The position numbers and the translations under genes were made by a program. A stretch of 64,000 bases of DNA, taken from Dama dama (Eukaryota > Chordata > Mammalia > Artiodactyla > Cervidae). Positions 22,060-33,403 of the stretch are shown piece by piece. The stretch is taken from assembly GCF_033118175.1 (NCBI RefSeq), contig NC_083698.1:68231001-68295000 (forward strand), read 5' to 3'. Numbering within the stretch: position 1 is the first letter of the stretch; every line of letters starts with the position of its first letter. The notes under the pieces were generated by a model. It was not told where the DNA came from. It saw only the letters and a list, made by a program, of their open reading frames with translations, and did no database searches.

Positions 22060-23600
22060 ATATGTATGTGGCATAAAATTAAAACATAAAATAACTTAGA
22101 GCTATTAGTAAGATTCCATTTACATCTGTCCTCCTAGCATCTTTAGGTAACCAAAGTGGCTATCCTTGCAGAGATATTCAATGCACGTGTGAGCACAGGC
22201 ATGTATTTTTTCTTAATGCAAATGGTAGCATAATATACACTCCTTTCTTCACTTTGCTTTCTTTTTATTCTAGTTTAAAAATATGCCTACCTCCTTACAA
22301 GATGAATTTGAAGCAGTTTATTATAATACATGTTAAAAAAAACGGTTTGGGAAAGTAAGACTAGAAACAAATGGCCAGGGGTTAGTTTAGTACAAAGTAT
22401 TCATCCCAGAAGATGCTGTACGTCTGGAGATGTGAGCTACTAACATGATTCTGAACTTTCTAGCAGCTTATACTGGGGAAAACACAAGCAGTTACCTGAC
22501 TATTGTGTCCATAACATAAAAACTAACATGTGTTCTTTTACCATTTCCACATATTCCTTCTACGATAAATTCAATCCATTGAATTAAAAATAAAAGAGTG
22601 ACATCAATACCAAAAACATAAGGAAAAACAATCACTAGCTGATTCTGAGAACTAAGAAAAACTTTTCCCATGAATCCTCATTTTTTTTTTTTTTAATAAA
22701 AGAAGTAATGGAGCGTGATGGAAAATCCTCAGCATCTTCACTGCACTTTGCTTTTTCACTTCAAGTTTCTGGAAGAGCCATCCAATCACCACACCAAGCT
22801 GCCTCACTCTTGGGACCATGGAGCCCAGGGCTGCATGAGAGTCTGCTGGGTGACTGTGTCAGGCTTCATTTCTCTAGTCCTTGATTCATGGGCACTTAGA
22901 GTGTTTCTAGGATTTTGCTTTTCTAAACCATACTGCATTGAATTTCCTCATGCATGCATCATGTCACACATCCGCAAGCATATCCATAAGGTAAATTCCT
23001 ACAAGTGACTTTACTTGGTCAATGCGTACGGCTACATTTTGACAGCGACTGCAAAATTGCTCTTCACGGACAGTGTACTGATGTACACTCTCCATTCCCA
23101 CATACCACTCAGCCTGCTTCCCTGAGCCTGCCCTACTCAAATGTGTGAGCCTGCGCTGCAACCTGGAAAGCAACACCTGTGAAGGAGATTGAATATCACC
23201 GCCTACTGTTTAAGTGCTTAATTTTCCCTTTTCTTTACTGTCACCTATCTGTTCAGATCCCTTGCCTGTTTCTTTCTATTGCATTGTTGGTCTTTTGCTT
23301 ATGAGTTGTAGGAACACCTGATATAGTAAGGAAATTACCCCTTTGTGCTATCTGTTGCAATTTTCCCCTGTGTGCTATTTATCTTTTGAATACATTCATG
23401 GCATTTTTCTTTTTCTTTTTTTTGCCATGCAGAAAAATGTTTATTTTTGTCATAAAATTTATCAAGTTTCTTTAATGGCTTTACAGATTTGAGGCTTTAT
23501 TTGGCAAGGCATTCACCACTTTAATACAACCTCCACTGTTTTCTTCTGTTTTAATTTGAAATTTATTTAGTGTAAAAAAAAAGTAGGTTAAGTCTCCAAT
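22060..23600 (-). mobile_element. L1M (L1ME-like) LINE, 3' half, antisense
   Basis: Antisense 3' UTR text (gcagagatattcaatgcacg, cttcactttgctttcttttt) at 22140-22270 is followed, after an unclear gap, by antisense ORF2 end text. Examples are gcatatccataaggtaaatt, aaaattgctcttcacgg, gttggtcttttgcttatgag and tttgccatgcagaaaaatg. Order and strand are consistent with one old copy. A poly(T) run at about 22681-22694 lies in the gap. Confidence 0.75.
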
Positions 23601-24031
23601 ATATCCTCTTCCTGACAGTAGTCTGGTTATCCCATTAGTGAATAATCCATCTTTGTTCCCTCATTTGAAATGGGAACAGGCAGTTTCTTGAACTGAAGGA
23701 ACTTCATGATAATCTAGAAAACCTTCCTTTGCAGCAGCTGTAACTTCCTAATACTGCTTTTGTACACCTTTGGCACAAGGGGAATGAAGGCCTCCATATG
23801 AGGCCTGTAAGAAAGGTTGATTCAGCCTGCACCCCCTCCTCACCAAGCTGAACCTGGCAGTCACTTGAGTCAGCCAGCGCCCCTGAAATCCTGCCATGAC
23901 TATGAAGATGCTGTAGACTTATGCTCTCATTTCTCACGATGCTCTGGTCAGATAAGATTTCAAAATATCCTGTTTGTTTTCTTTTTCTTCTTGAGGGTGA
24001 ATTCCTCTAGAAAATGCTATCTCTAGGTGTT

Positions 24032-24045
24032 CCACTAGAGGGTGC
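24032..24045 (+). promoter_or_regulatory. CTCF-like motif
   Basis: ccactagagggtgc fits the CTCF core consensus CCASYAGRKGGCRS at 13 of 14 positions, with a T at the usual C of GGC. It lies outside any repeat that I recognise. Binding cannot be judged from sequence alone. Confidence 0.5.
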
Positions 24046-24101
24046 TTCAACTTTGCATATTTACATATGCAAAAACACACAACCTATGTTGTTTGTGTGG
24101 G

Positions 24102-24104
<3 letters not shown>

Positions 24105-24139
<35 letters not shown>
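24105..24139. repeat. (CA)n microsatellite
   Basis: An uninterrupted CA tract of about 17 units. Likely polymorphic in length. Confidence 0.95.
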
Positions 24140-24141
<2 letters not shown>

Positions 24142-24659
24142 CAAATAGCTGCTTTCTCACTAATGCTTTATGACATGGGAGTACACCTATATTTTTAATT
24201 CTCTCCCACTTCTTCCACACATGATCAGAAGGCCTTTCCAAAGATTCTCCCTCATCCCATTGAGCTGCTGGAACACAAGGGTGTGGGAAATGGAAATCTA
24301 CCATAAATGAAACTGTTAGCAATGACAGAAAAATGGGCTCCTGAGTTCAGCTTCTCTCCTGGCTCTCTTTCCCTGGAAGAGATTTAGGGGGAAGATTTGA
24401 AATTTCAGCGATCCCTATGAAATGTAAGGAAAGGAGTTAGAGACCGACGAAAAGGCGCAGATTAAGTGTCCAAAGCCCTTGAGTTACACTGTCAGTGGGA
24501 GGGGGTCAGCAGAGGGCTGGTGCTCCCAGGTGAACAGGGTCCTCAGGGGCTGTAGGAATGCGGTAAAGAGAGAAGCACTGCTGATAAACCAGCAGCTTGG
24601 GGCCCAGAAATTGATTCTGAAGCTAAGGATAAAAGAAGCATCTATGAGAAACAATGAAT

Positions 24660-24785
24660 TTTTATGCTTTGCTCTATGTTAGAATCATCAGAAAGTCTTC
24701 AAAAAAATCATGATTTCTGAGACTGTAACCCATGCATAAGCATTTTTTGTTTGTTTCCCAGGTGATTTCCCACATCAGATGGTGG
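24660..24785 (+). mobile_element. MER5A-like hAT fragment
   Basis: tgttagaatcatcagaaagt at the start and cccaggtgatttcccacatc at the end match the two ends of MER5A-type nonautonomous hAT elements. Diverged. Confidence 0.5.
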
Positions 24786-24907
24786 GGTAAGAGGACATGG
24801 TGCTCAACTCCCTCCACAAACACATCAAAGATAAATTCACATGTGAAGCAATTCTCCCGGAGAACTGACTGGAAACTGGCATAAGAACTCCAATACAACC
24901 CATTGCT

Positions 24908-25126
24908 TGTGTGCATTCGTGCTCAGTTGTGTTTGACTCTTTGCAGCCCCGTGGACTATAGCCCACCAGGCTCCTCTGTCCTTGGGATTTTCCAGGCAAG
25001 AATATTGGAGTGGGCTGCTATTTCCTACTCCAGGGTATCTTCCTGATCTAGGGATCAAACCTGCATCTCCTCCAATTTCTGCATAGACAGGTGGATTCTT
25101 TACCACCATGCCATCTGGGAAGCCCC
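24908..25126 (-). mobile_element. Bov-tA SINE, antisense
   Basis: Antisense Bov-tA from gtgctcagttgtgtttgact through ggctcctctgtccttgggat to accatgccatctgggaagcc. Complete head at the right end. Confidence 0.93.
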
Positions 25127-26495
25127 ATATAATCTATTAGACTATGACAAAGAGGCAAGAATATACAGTGGAGAAAGGACAATCTCTTCAACAGGGTGCT
25201 GGGAAAGCTGGACAGCTACATGTAAATTAATGAAATTAGAACACTCCCTCACACTATATATAGAAGTAAATTCAAAATGGTTTAAAGATCTACATATGAG
25301 ACATGATACCATAAAACTCCTAGAAGAGAATATGGATAAAATATTCTCAGACATAAATCATAGCAATATTTTCTTAGATGATTCTCCCAAGGCAAAGGAA
25401 ATAAAATGAAAAATAAACGAATGAGACCTAATTAAACTTAAAAGCTTTTGCACAGCAAAGGAAACCATCAACAAAACAAAAAGACAGCCTATGGAAAGGG
25501 AGAAAATATTTGCAATGATGTGACTGACAAGGGCTTGATATCCAAAATATGCAAGCAGTTCTTAAATTCGGTATCAAAAAACCCAATCAAAAAATGAGCA
25601 GAAGAATTTAGCAGACATTTTTCCAAAGAAGACATAAAGATGGCTAACAGGCACATGAAAAGATGCTTAAAATCACTACTTTTAGATTAATGGAGAAATG
25701 CAAATGAAAAACATGAGTTATCACCTCACATGTCAGAATGGCTATCATCAAAAAAATCTACCAATAAGAATTGGTGGACAGTATGTGGAGAAAATGGAAA
25801 CCTCGTACACTATCAGATGGTGTAGTCACGGTGGAAAACAGTATGGAGGCTCCTTTAAACACTAAAACTAGAACTACCATGTGATCCAGTAATTCAACTC
25901 CTAGGTATATGCCCAGAAAAAATGAAAATACTAATTCAAAAGGATACAAGCATCCCAATGTTCATTTAAGCACTATTTATAATAGCCAATACATGTAAGT
26001 AATCCAAGTGCCCATCAACAAATATTGGATTAAGAAGATATGGCATATATAATAGAATATGTCATATAGTAACAGAATATTACTCAGCCATTAAAAAAGA
26101 ATGAAACACTGCCATTTGCAGCAACATGAAAGGACCTAGTGAATATTATGCTGAGAGAAATAAATCAGATAGGGAAAGACAAATACCACACCATATCACT
26201 TATATGTGGAATCTGAAAAATAATACAAATGAATGTACATGCAAAATAGAAACAGACTCACAAATATAGAAAACAAACTTGTGGTTACCAAAGGGGAGAG
26301 GGAAGATTAACAGAGTATGAGATTAACAGATATAAACTACTTATATAAATTAGATAAGCAACAAGGATTTACTGTGGAGCACAGGGAATTATACCCATTG
26401 TCTTGTAATAATCTACAATGGAATATAATCTAAAAAAATACTGAACCATTATGAATCTAACACAATATTGTAAGTTAATTTTTTAAAAAAGGATT
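25127..26495 (+). mobile_element. L1 LINE, 3' part (ORF2 end and 3' UTR), sense
   Basis: Sense equivalent of the element at 822-2085: cttttgcacagcaaaggaaa, gatggctaacaggcacatga, actcctaggtatatgcccag, attactcagccattaaaaaa and acacaatattgtaagttaat. Truncated at its 5' end next to the Bov-tA head. Many stops. Confidence 0.88.
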
Positions 26496-26620
26496 ATCTG
26501 AAATGCTTATAAAAAGACAGATTTCCTAGTTCTGATCTACAGATTCAGAATTTCAGGGGTAGGTCAAGGAATCTGCATATTAAACAGCTCCTTGTAGGAC
26601 CCTGATGCACAGTAAATATG
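26496..26620 (+). mobile_element. MER5A-like hAT fragment
   Basis: cagattcagaatttcagggg and caaggaatctgcatattaaa are typical MER5A text. The element lies directly after the L1 3' end. Confidence 0.6.
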
Positions 26621-26837
26621 GGGAATTGCTGGCTTAGGTTAACAAAGAACAAGATGGAGAAAAAAAGAAATTTTTCCTTTAGGGTTTGGTATTATACAAT
26701 CATGACATAGTCCAAATAAGGAGTCAAAAAAGAGAATATTGGGGTACTCCATCTTCATAAACAAAGCCCAAGTAAGGGTGTAATCTGTCTTGGTTGGTTG
26801 AATTAGAGAAGCAGGAATTTGGAATCTCTCCTGTCTA

Positions 26838-26975
26838 CTCAAAATGTGGACTTTGAACCAATGGCATCAGCATCACTTGGGAGTTTCTCAGAAATGCAAG
26901 GCTCACTCCTAACCTACTGACTCAGATTCTGTAGTTGAACAAAATCCCAACGATTCAATAGCACATTAAAACATC
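26838..26975 (+). mobile_element. MER5A hAT nonautonomous element
   Basis: atgtggactttgaaccaatg, ggcatcagcatcacttggga, gtttctcagaaatgcaaggc and ctactgactcagattctgta follow the MER5A consensus in order. Confidence 0.75.
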
Positions 26976-26984
26976 TACCACTTA

Positions 26985-27545
26985 ATGTAGGCATGTTTTA
27001 CATAACATTTAATTCACCCATTTCAAGTGTGCAACTCAATAATTTTTAGTGAAATTAGCAAGTTGTGTATCCATTATCATAAACCAGTTTTTAATCATTT
27101 CATTTTAAAACCCCAATAAGGTCCCTGTGACTATTTACTCTTAATCCCTGTTCCCCACTCGTTTGAGTCAACCACTGATCTTCTGTCTATACAGATTTGC
27201 TTTTTCTGGATCTTTCAACTAAATGGAATCATATAATATGTGGTCATCTGTGTCTTGCGTCTTTCATTTAGCATAATGCTTCTGAGGTTCATCCATGTTT
27301 TACATGCATCAGCACTTCATTTCTTTTTATTGCCAAATAGCATTCCACTGTATAGATATACCCAGTTTTGTTTATCTGTTCTTTAGTTGATAGACATTTT
27401 CTCCCCCATCTTTTTGAATATTATAAATAAAGCTGCTAAAACATTTGCCTGCATGGATATATGTTTTTGTATGGATACATGTTTTTAATTCTCTTGGGTA
27501 AATGCTGAGGAGTGGAATCCTTGGGTACATGTTGATGTACATTAA
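26985..27545 (-). mobile_element. L1M-type LINE, antisense 3' UTR
   Basis: Antisense old L1 text: caactcaataatttttagtg, atggaatcatataatatgtg, gttcatccatgttttacatg and atgctgaggagtggaatcc. Confidence 0.7.
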
Positions 27546-27604
27546 AATTGGGGGGCACTGTTCTGGGGTACCTTCTCTGTATTCAGTGATGTGGTCAGCC
27601 CCTG

Positions 27605-27760
27605 GGTCATGGAATGTGCATGGATTTGGAAGTCACTCAGATCTGGGTGAGGTCTGACTGTCTTACTAGCAATCATGTGATACTGAATAAGTAATCTTAT
27701 TTGGTTCATGAAATACGGTATGGTCCCTAATTTTTAGGGTTACATAAGGATTAATGAAAT
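27605..27760 (+). mobile_element. MIR SINE, diverged
   Basis: gcatggatttggaagtcact, actgaataagtaatcttatt and aaggattaatgaaatac resemble sense MIR. It is immediately followed by a second MIR. Confidence 0.45.
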
Positions 27761-27774
27761 ACAGGGGCCGTACA

Positions 27775-27995
27775 CAGACATTAGAGCTATGGGGACCTAG
27801 GTGGAAGCCTGATTTTGTTACTGACTATGATCTTGGGTGAGTTATCAAACCTCTCAACAGCTCAGTTTCTCTTTCTGTCACTGGCAGATAATAATGTGCT
27901 CCTTTGAAATCATTGTGAGGCTTAGATAAAGTAATGCATATAATGGTTTTAACTCATATTATTGTTAGTTTCTATTATATAAAGCACCTAGCTCA
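27775..27995 (+). mobile_element. MIR SINE
   Basis: Sense MIR: gttactgactatgatcttgg, cagctcagtttctctttctg, gtgaggcttagataaagtaa and aaagcacctagctcagag. Better preserved than the copy before it. Confidence 0.75.
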
Positions 27996-28442
27996 GAGTG
28001 GGTGCTCTGGAAATGTTGGGTCAGTAAATGATGGCTTGTACATCTTGTATCTTTCAACAGAAACGAATGAATTAGGAGCACACACACACACACATTATTT
28101 TGCTTTGTGTGGTAGAATCACAAGTTTCTTATAAGCGAAGTTAAACATTCTTGATGAGCTCACATGCGATTTAGCAGACATTCAACTCCAAGACCAGGAG
28201 ACATGCGTCTGAGGCCAAGTTTTTGGTTCTTGGGCCAGAAGATGCACGTTGCTTGGCTGTAGGCTTGGATTATTAGCTCAGGAGCTCCCTGAGCCTCAGA
28301 GCTTAAAGAAAGATCCACCAGGCGGCCCTGGACTGGATCCACTTCATTTAGCAGAGCAGAGAAACAACCTGCAGCAGCCAGAGAGGTCATGGACAAGTGA
28401 GCTTGACCTACCATTTTCTAGATAATTCTAGGACCAGCTTTC
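27996..28442. other. Unassigned; short CA tract
   Basis: A short CA run lies at about 28079-28094. A minus-strand frame of 84 codons (28160-28414) has no recognisable family. The end of this stretch is the left target duplication of the next SINE (28431-28442). Confidence 0.35.
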
Positions 28443-28754
28443 GGGCTTTTCAGGTAGCTCAGATGGTAAAGAATCTGCCTGCAATGCTAAAGACCTGGGT
28501 TCGATCCCTGTGTTGGGAAGATCCGCTGGAGAAGGGAATGGCGACCCACTCCAGTACTGTTGCCTGGAGAATCCCATGGACAGAGGAGCCTGGTGGGTTA
28601 TGGTCCATAGGGTCGAAAAGAGTCAGACATGACTGAAGCGACTTAGCAACAGCAGCAGCATACTTTAATTCCATGAACAGAGAAGCTGGGTGGGCTACAG
28701 TCCATGGGGTCTCAAAGAGCTGGACATGATGAGCGACTGACACATACACCTTCA
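28443..28754 (+). mobile_element. Bov-tA SINE with extra 3' half unit and target duplication
   Basis: A complete Bov-tA (gggcttttcaggtagctcag to catgactgaagcgacttag) is followed by a cagcagcagca linker and a second tail half (gaagctgggtgggctacagt). Flanks carry the duplication gg(a/g)ccagctttc at 28431-28442 and 28755-28766, with one mismatch. The 1.5-unit structure therefore inserted as one piece. Confidence 0.9.
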
Positions 28755-28766
28755 GGGCCAGCTTTC

Positions 28767-29154
28767 AAGAGAAAGTGAATCCTATATATGCCGGGTTAAC
28801 CCCTGTTTCATAAACAAACACTTGTAATGACACACCCTCTCCCTCACTGTGACTTGAAGAACTCTTGCAAAAACTCAGACCATTTCACACAGATGGAGCA
28901 ATTCTTAATAACAAGAACATTCACACAGGACCCTTTCCCTAGATGAGGCCCCATGGCCCTAACCATCCTTACCTATCCCCTCTGCCTGAGTGGCTAAAAG
29001 TCGATGTGATGGCCTCCCTCTTATAAGCAGAAAACCTCTGTAGTGAAATTGTCCTGTGTCTCTACCAGTCAAACTGGGCCCACAGTCCATTCTGGCCTGG
29101 AGGGCCTGCTCAGTGGTGAAGCCAGAAATCTTTTTCTCTCCCTCAGAGGCCGCT
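28767..29154. other. Unassigned DNA
   Basis: No repeat or exon recognised. Confidence 0.3.
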
Positions 29155-29605
29155 GGGTTACTCAGCTTGGTTGGCCATAAAAAAATACCTCAGACTGTGT
29201 GACTTCAACCACAGAAGTTAATCTTGCAGTTCTAGAAGTGAGGAAGACCAAAATCATGGCCTAGCAGGGTTTGAATTCTGGCAAGGGCTCTTGTAATGCT
29301 GGGAAAGATTGAAGGCAGGTGGAGAAGGGGACCACAGAGGATGAGATGGTTGGATGGCATCACTGACTTGATGGACATGAGTTTGAGCAAGTTCTGGGAG
29401 TTGGTGATGGGCAGGAAAACCTGGCGTGCTACAGTCCATGGGGTTGCAGAGTCAGATATGACTGAGTGACTGAACTGAACTGAGAGCTCTCCTCCCAGCT
29501 TGCAGACCAGGCCTTAGAGACCCCATCTCCAAACATAGTCACACTGGGGGGTTCACACTTCAACATATGCATTCTGGGGGGATGTGATACAGTCCATAGT
29601 AGCCA
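29155..29605 (-). mobile_element. MaLR/ERVL-type LTR, antisense, split by BovB
   Basis: Antisense LTR text: gccataaaaaaatacctcag, cttgcagttctagaagtgag, then after the BovB insert ccatctccaaacatagtcac and cttcaacatatgcattctgg. It is the same class as the LTR at 36597-38457. No internal viral genes are present. Confidence 0.65.
29293..29484 (+). mobile_element. BovB LINE, short 3' end
   Basis: About 190 bases: gctgggaaagattgaaggca to gagtgactgaactgaactga. Inserted in the LTR above. The flanks share only a weak ggctct/agctct match. Confidence 0.9.
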
Positions 29606-31187
29606 CTTACCAGAAGGAGGGTCTAGAAATGCCCTGCAGTTCGGCGAACACCGCTGCTCTCCCATGTTGGTGGAGGCGGAATGGTGTGAGATGAGAGCAG
29701 GAATGAGAAACACCTGCAGTAAAGGCAACTCAGGTAAGCAGTGGGAACTCTGCCCCTAGTCAATTGAATTCATGTGGATACAAGATTACCACTGCAGAAA
29801 TGGAGTCTAAAAAAGTTGAAAAGTGCCTATTATTTCATCTTAAACATAAAAAAGGAGGAAAAAAAAAAAAAAAAGAAAATGCCTTCTGACTTGGGCCCCA
29901 ATTGCTTAGTTTTCATTGTCTCTGACCTCAAACCTGCTGTTATCTCTCTTGGTATTTAGCAAAACCATTAAAGTGTGTTAGATCTCTGCTGGGGCTTAAT
30001 GACAACAGGAATCATCCCAGTTGAGAAGGCAATTTATTTATCTGGTGACCTTTTATAAAGTGGCAAGTTTTCCTTCAGGATTTTTTGCAGTGAGATATTT
30101 CCAATCAACTTGGGGCTCTCCCCTCCCTCAATCAATTGTTGTTATTTGAATGTCATGAAACTAAAAGCTGTGAAATTAAGCCTGCTGCGTGAGCTATGAA
30201 AATGGGGTGCTGAGATGAGACTGTGGGTCCCTCTCATGTCGTATAAGTACACCATTATGATGCAAATTATGGGAAACATTACTAAACTCAAGGCATAATG
30301 GACTGCTTTGATAATGGGAATATATACTATTGAGCACAGGGTGTTTGTCTGGAAGGGTTAAGTTCAGTTTCTTTGGTGCAACACTACCAAGACTGCTGAG
30401 TCATGCTGAAGGATTGTTTTGTATTTGCTCCCCCAATTTCCATACCAATCATCTGTGATTCCATGGGACGATTTGCTTGGCAATCTGTACAGATCTAAGG
30501 ATGAGGGAATGGCTGCCTGAACCAGCCCATCCTAACATGCAGACTTCGAAGGTACTTTTCTGTATTGGTCTGAAATGTTGCTATAATTTCTAAGCACATG
30601 TGCTTTGATGGACTGCATTTGGGATCAATGGCTGTTCTCAGAAAACTGAGAGAAAGGTTGCCATTCTCATCTGTGACTTATAAATGGTCAGAATGTTTGA
30701 AAGTGTAGCTTTTGTTGTTATTCAGGTATGGTGAGGTCAACAGATCAGGAGGCAACTGTCCTTGCAAAGTCAACTTGTTACACTCACAGCTCCCAAGAAC
30801 AGGGGGCATACGGGAAGAACAGGGCAGTCAGGAGGCAGAGGAAGCGAGGGGCAAACGTGGGCAGGAGCCTTTACTGTGATTTCTGATGGAGGAAGGGGCA
30901 AGGCAGGGTAAGCTGGCTGAGGGTTGGCTAGTTGGCATAACTTCAGGAGGCTTTGGTGCACCGAGGCTGCACTCAGTGGTCTGGTAGCTGGTTCTGGGAT
31001 GACCATGGCAAGTGGACAGTGGTCCAGCCTGTGAGAGTTGTGAGACTTGATAAAGGAGATATTTGGGGTATGGCTCTGGATTGCTTTGTTTGCTGGGTGG
31101 CGATCCCTTTCTCACCTCCAGGAATTAGAGCCCTGGGAGGTGCAGTCTCCCCAAGAGTCTTCAAAACATCAGAAAACATGGTCATAA
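29606..31187. other. Repeat-free island, candidate regulatory DNA
   Basis: About 1.6 kb with no transposon signature apart from an A run at about 29856-29875. Between 29980 and 30560 it carries a perfect octamer atgcaaat (30260-30267), a MARE/AP-1-like tgctgagtcatgc (30394-30406) and a SOX-type attgttgtt near 30136. No coding signal. A set of 60-100 codon frames at 30770-31192 on both strands has no recognisable family. Confidence 0.4.
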
Positions 31188-31590
31188 ATTAGGAGTACGG
31201 GATTAACAGATACATACAACTATACATAAAATAGATAAGCAACCAGGATTTACTGTATAGCCCTGGTGGCTCAGACAGTAAAGAATCCACCTGCAATGTG
31301 GGAGACCTGAATTCGGTCCCTAGGCTGGGAAGATACCCTGGAGGAGGGCATGGCAACCTACTCCAGTATTCTTGCCTGGAGACCTCCATGGACAGAGGAG
31401 CTTGGCGGGCTACAGTCCACGGGGTTGCAAAGATTTGGACACGACTGAGAGACTAAGCACACACAGGCAACTGTATTCGATGTTATGTTACAATGGAAAA
31501 CAATCTGAAAATACATATATAAATGAGTCATTTTGCTGCACATCTGAAACTAATATTATAAATCAAACTATATTTCAATTTAAAAAACCA
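31188..31590 (+). mobile_element. L1 LINE 3' UTR end, split by Bov-tA
   Basis: The left part (gggattaacagatacataca, aaatagataagcaaccagga) and the right part after the SINE (atggaaaacaatctgaaaat, tctgaaactaatattataaa) are collinear L1 3' UTR. The SINE occupies 31261-31466. Confidence 0.85.
31261..31466 (+). mobile_element. Bov-tA SINE nested in L1
   Basis: It starts at ccctggtggctcagacagta, lacking the usual first bases, and ends at cgactgagagactaagcac. The L1 text resumes at gcaactgtattc. The junction bases tatagc/agcacaca overlap the L1 sequence tatagcacaggg, so the duplication is masked. Confidence 0.92.
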
Positions 31591-32345
31591 CATGGTTAAT
31601 ACACAGAGGAATGAACTGCCATGTACTAGAACTCACAGCTCGTCTGGGGCAGAATGATAATTACAAAACAGAACACAGAGGTTTCTGGTACCTTATGACA
31701 GAATCATAGCCTCAGGCTGGGGAGGGGACCTCAAGATCACTCTACCTTCTTATATGACTGAGAGAATTGGGGCCCAGAGAAGGCAGGTGACATGCTCAGG
31801 GTTAGCAAGCATTCTAAATTCATTCTCCTCTGCCCAATCCCTTTCTATACCATCCTGCCCACCCACTACCTTTTGGTGTTACTCTTCTGGACTTGCATAC
31901 ATGTGCCCAAATCACCACCATATTCACACAACATAAGGGGAGGTTTTCTTATTCTTTTCTTCAGTTTCTAGACATGCACTACAGCTATGAAACTGATGGA
32001 TTCTGGTGTGGCCCAATGTCAGAGCAAAAGAAAATAGTTTGTTGGAATAGATGCTTTAATCAAACCATGCTGGGGAAGCTGTGGTTTAGAGAAACAAGCT
32101 CTCGATTGAAAATAAACAAGCCTCACGATAAGAGAACCTCAGCATTCTCTTTTTTCCTAAATTCACCCTCAGGAATGCATGCATTTTTCATAATATGGCC
32201 TCGGGGCCGTAAGTTTTCCTTTGGTTCCTTTACAGTAAGCAGAGCCTAGTGTCTAGAAACTTCTTGTTCTGCTAAGGCAAAAGAGTACAACAAATTTTGC
32301 AATGTGTAATTCTAGTTTTCAACTAAGTTTCAGATTTGCAGCATG
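31591..32345. other. Unassigned DNA
   Basis: A MIR-like phrase (ttggggcccagagaaggcag) lies near 31768. A 118-codon plus frame at 31893-32249 has no recognisable domain and lacks convincing splice sites. Confidence 0.3.
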
Positions 32346-32582
32346 AGCTGCTGCTGCTACTGGTGCTGCTAAGTCGCCTCAGTCGTGTCCGACTCTGTGC
32401 GACCCCATAGGCGGCAGCCCACCAGGCTCTGCCGTCCCTGGGATTCTCCAGGCAAGAACACTGGAGTGGGTTGCCATGCTCTCCTCCAGGGAATCTTCCT
32501 GACCCAGGGGTCAGACCTGCATCTCTTGTGTCTCCTGAAAATGCAGGTAGGTTCTTTACCACTAGGGCCACCTGGGAAGACC
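32346..32582 (-). mobile_element. Bov-tA SINE, antisense
   Basis: Antisense from gctgctgctactggtgctgc and taagtcgcctcagtcgtgtc through cctgggattctccaggcaag to taccactagggccacctggg. Full length. Confidence 0.94.
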
Positions 32583-33289
32583 CTCCCTGGGGGCCACTCA
32601 GCACCAAACCTGATGATATCACCTCCCCTGACATCCTTCAGTGGTTCTCTGAGAATAAAAAGTCCACGGTGCTGCTGTTCTGGTTACTGTTGCTCCATAA
32701 CAACCCTCCCACCCCCACCCCCGCCACCAATTTCAACCATTATATTACGCTAGTAGATTCCATGAGCCAGAATTTGGATGGTCCACAATGGGGACAGTTT
32801 GCCTGGGCTTCACAGTGTCTAAAGTCTCCACCGGGAAGATGCAAGAGTGGGGAGTAGCTCGACAGCTCGGGGCTAGAGTCATGTGGAAGTGTTTTCTTTC
32901 ACAAGTCTGGAGGCCAGTGCTGGCTGTCGGCTGGGGTCTCAGCCAGGGCTGTTGACCTGAGTAACTACATGTGGCCTTTCCATGTAGCCTGGTGGCCTGA
33001 GCACCAGTGGGGTGGCCTCAGGCTCGTCAGACTTCGTGGCTGGTGGTTGAGCTCTGAAAGCAAGGGGCCCTTTGGATGAGGCAGAAGTGGCGTTGCCTTT
33101 TCTGTCCCAGTCTCAGAAGTCAGGGAGGGGACCTGACCCGCCTTCTGTCCCCTGTACCCCCAGATTCAAGGGGAAGGGACATGATCCACCTCTCGAGGGG
33201 AGGGTGGCAAGGTCACACTACAGGGGAACAAGGGCAATGGGAGCTATTACAGAACCTTCTGCAGGGGCACACAAAAAGGCAAAGACAAA
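32583..33289. other. Unassigned, locally GC-rich
   Basis: Contains a C-rich run near 32707-32728 (cccacccccacccccgccac). Frames of 73-133 codons overlap on the plus strand up to 33477 but run into SINE and L2 sequence. No exon is claimed. Confidence 0.3.
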
Positions 33290-33403
33290 GTGAAGTAGTT
33301 CAGTCGTGTCCCACTCTTTGCGACCCTGTGGACTGTAACCTACCAGGCTCCTCCCTCCATGGGATTTTCCAGGCAAGAATACTGGAGTGGGTTGCCATTT
33401 CAA
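33290..33403 (-). mobile_element. Bov-tA SINE 3' half, antisense
   Basis: gttcagtcgtgtcccactct to ggagtgggttgccatttcaa. The tRNA-like head is missing. Confidence 0.9.

Larger units (their letters stand above)
23601..24659. other. Unassigned stretch with CTCF-like motif and CA repeat
   Basis: No transposon signature recognised. It contains the CTCF-like motif at 24032-24045 and the CA microsatellite at 24105-24139. Several 65-90 codon frames are present on both strands, without recognisable motifs. Confidence 0.35.

Noticed and set aside
29818..29884. A-run with flanking gaaaagtgcct / gaaaatgcct as another tail-only insertion
   Set aside because: The flanks differ by a base deletion and the insert includes non-tail sequence. 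It is not as clean as the three accepted cases.
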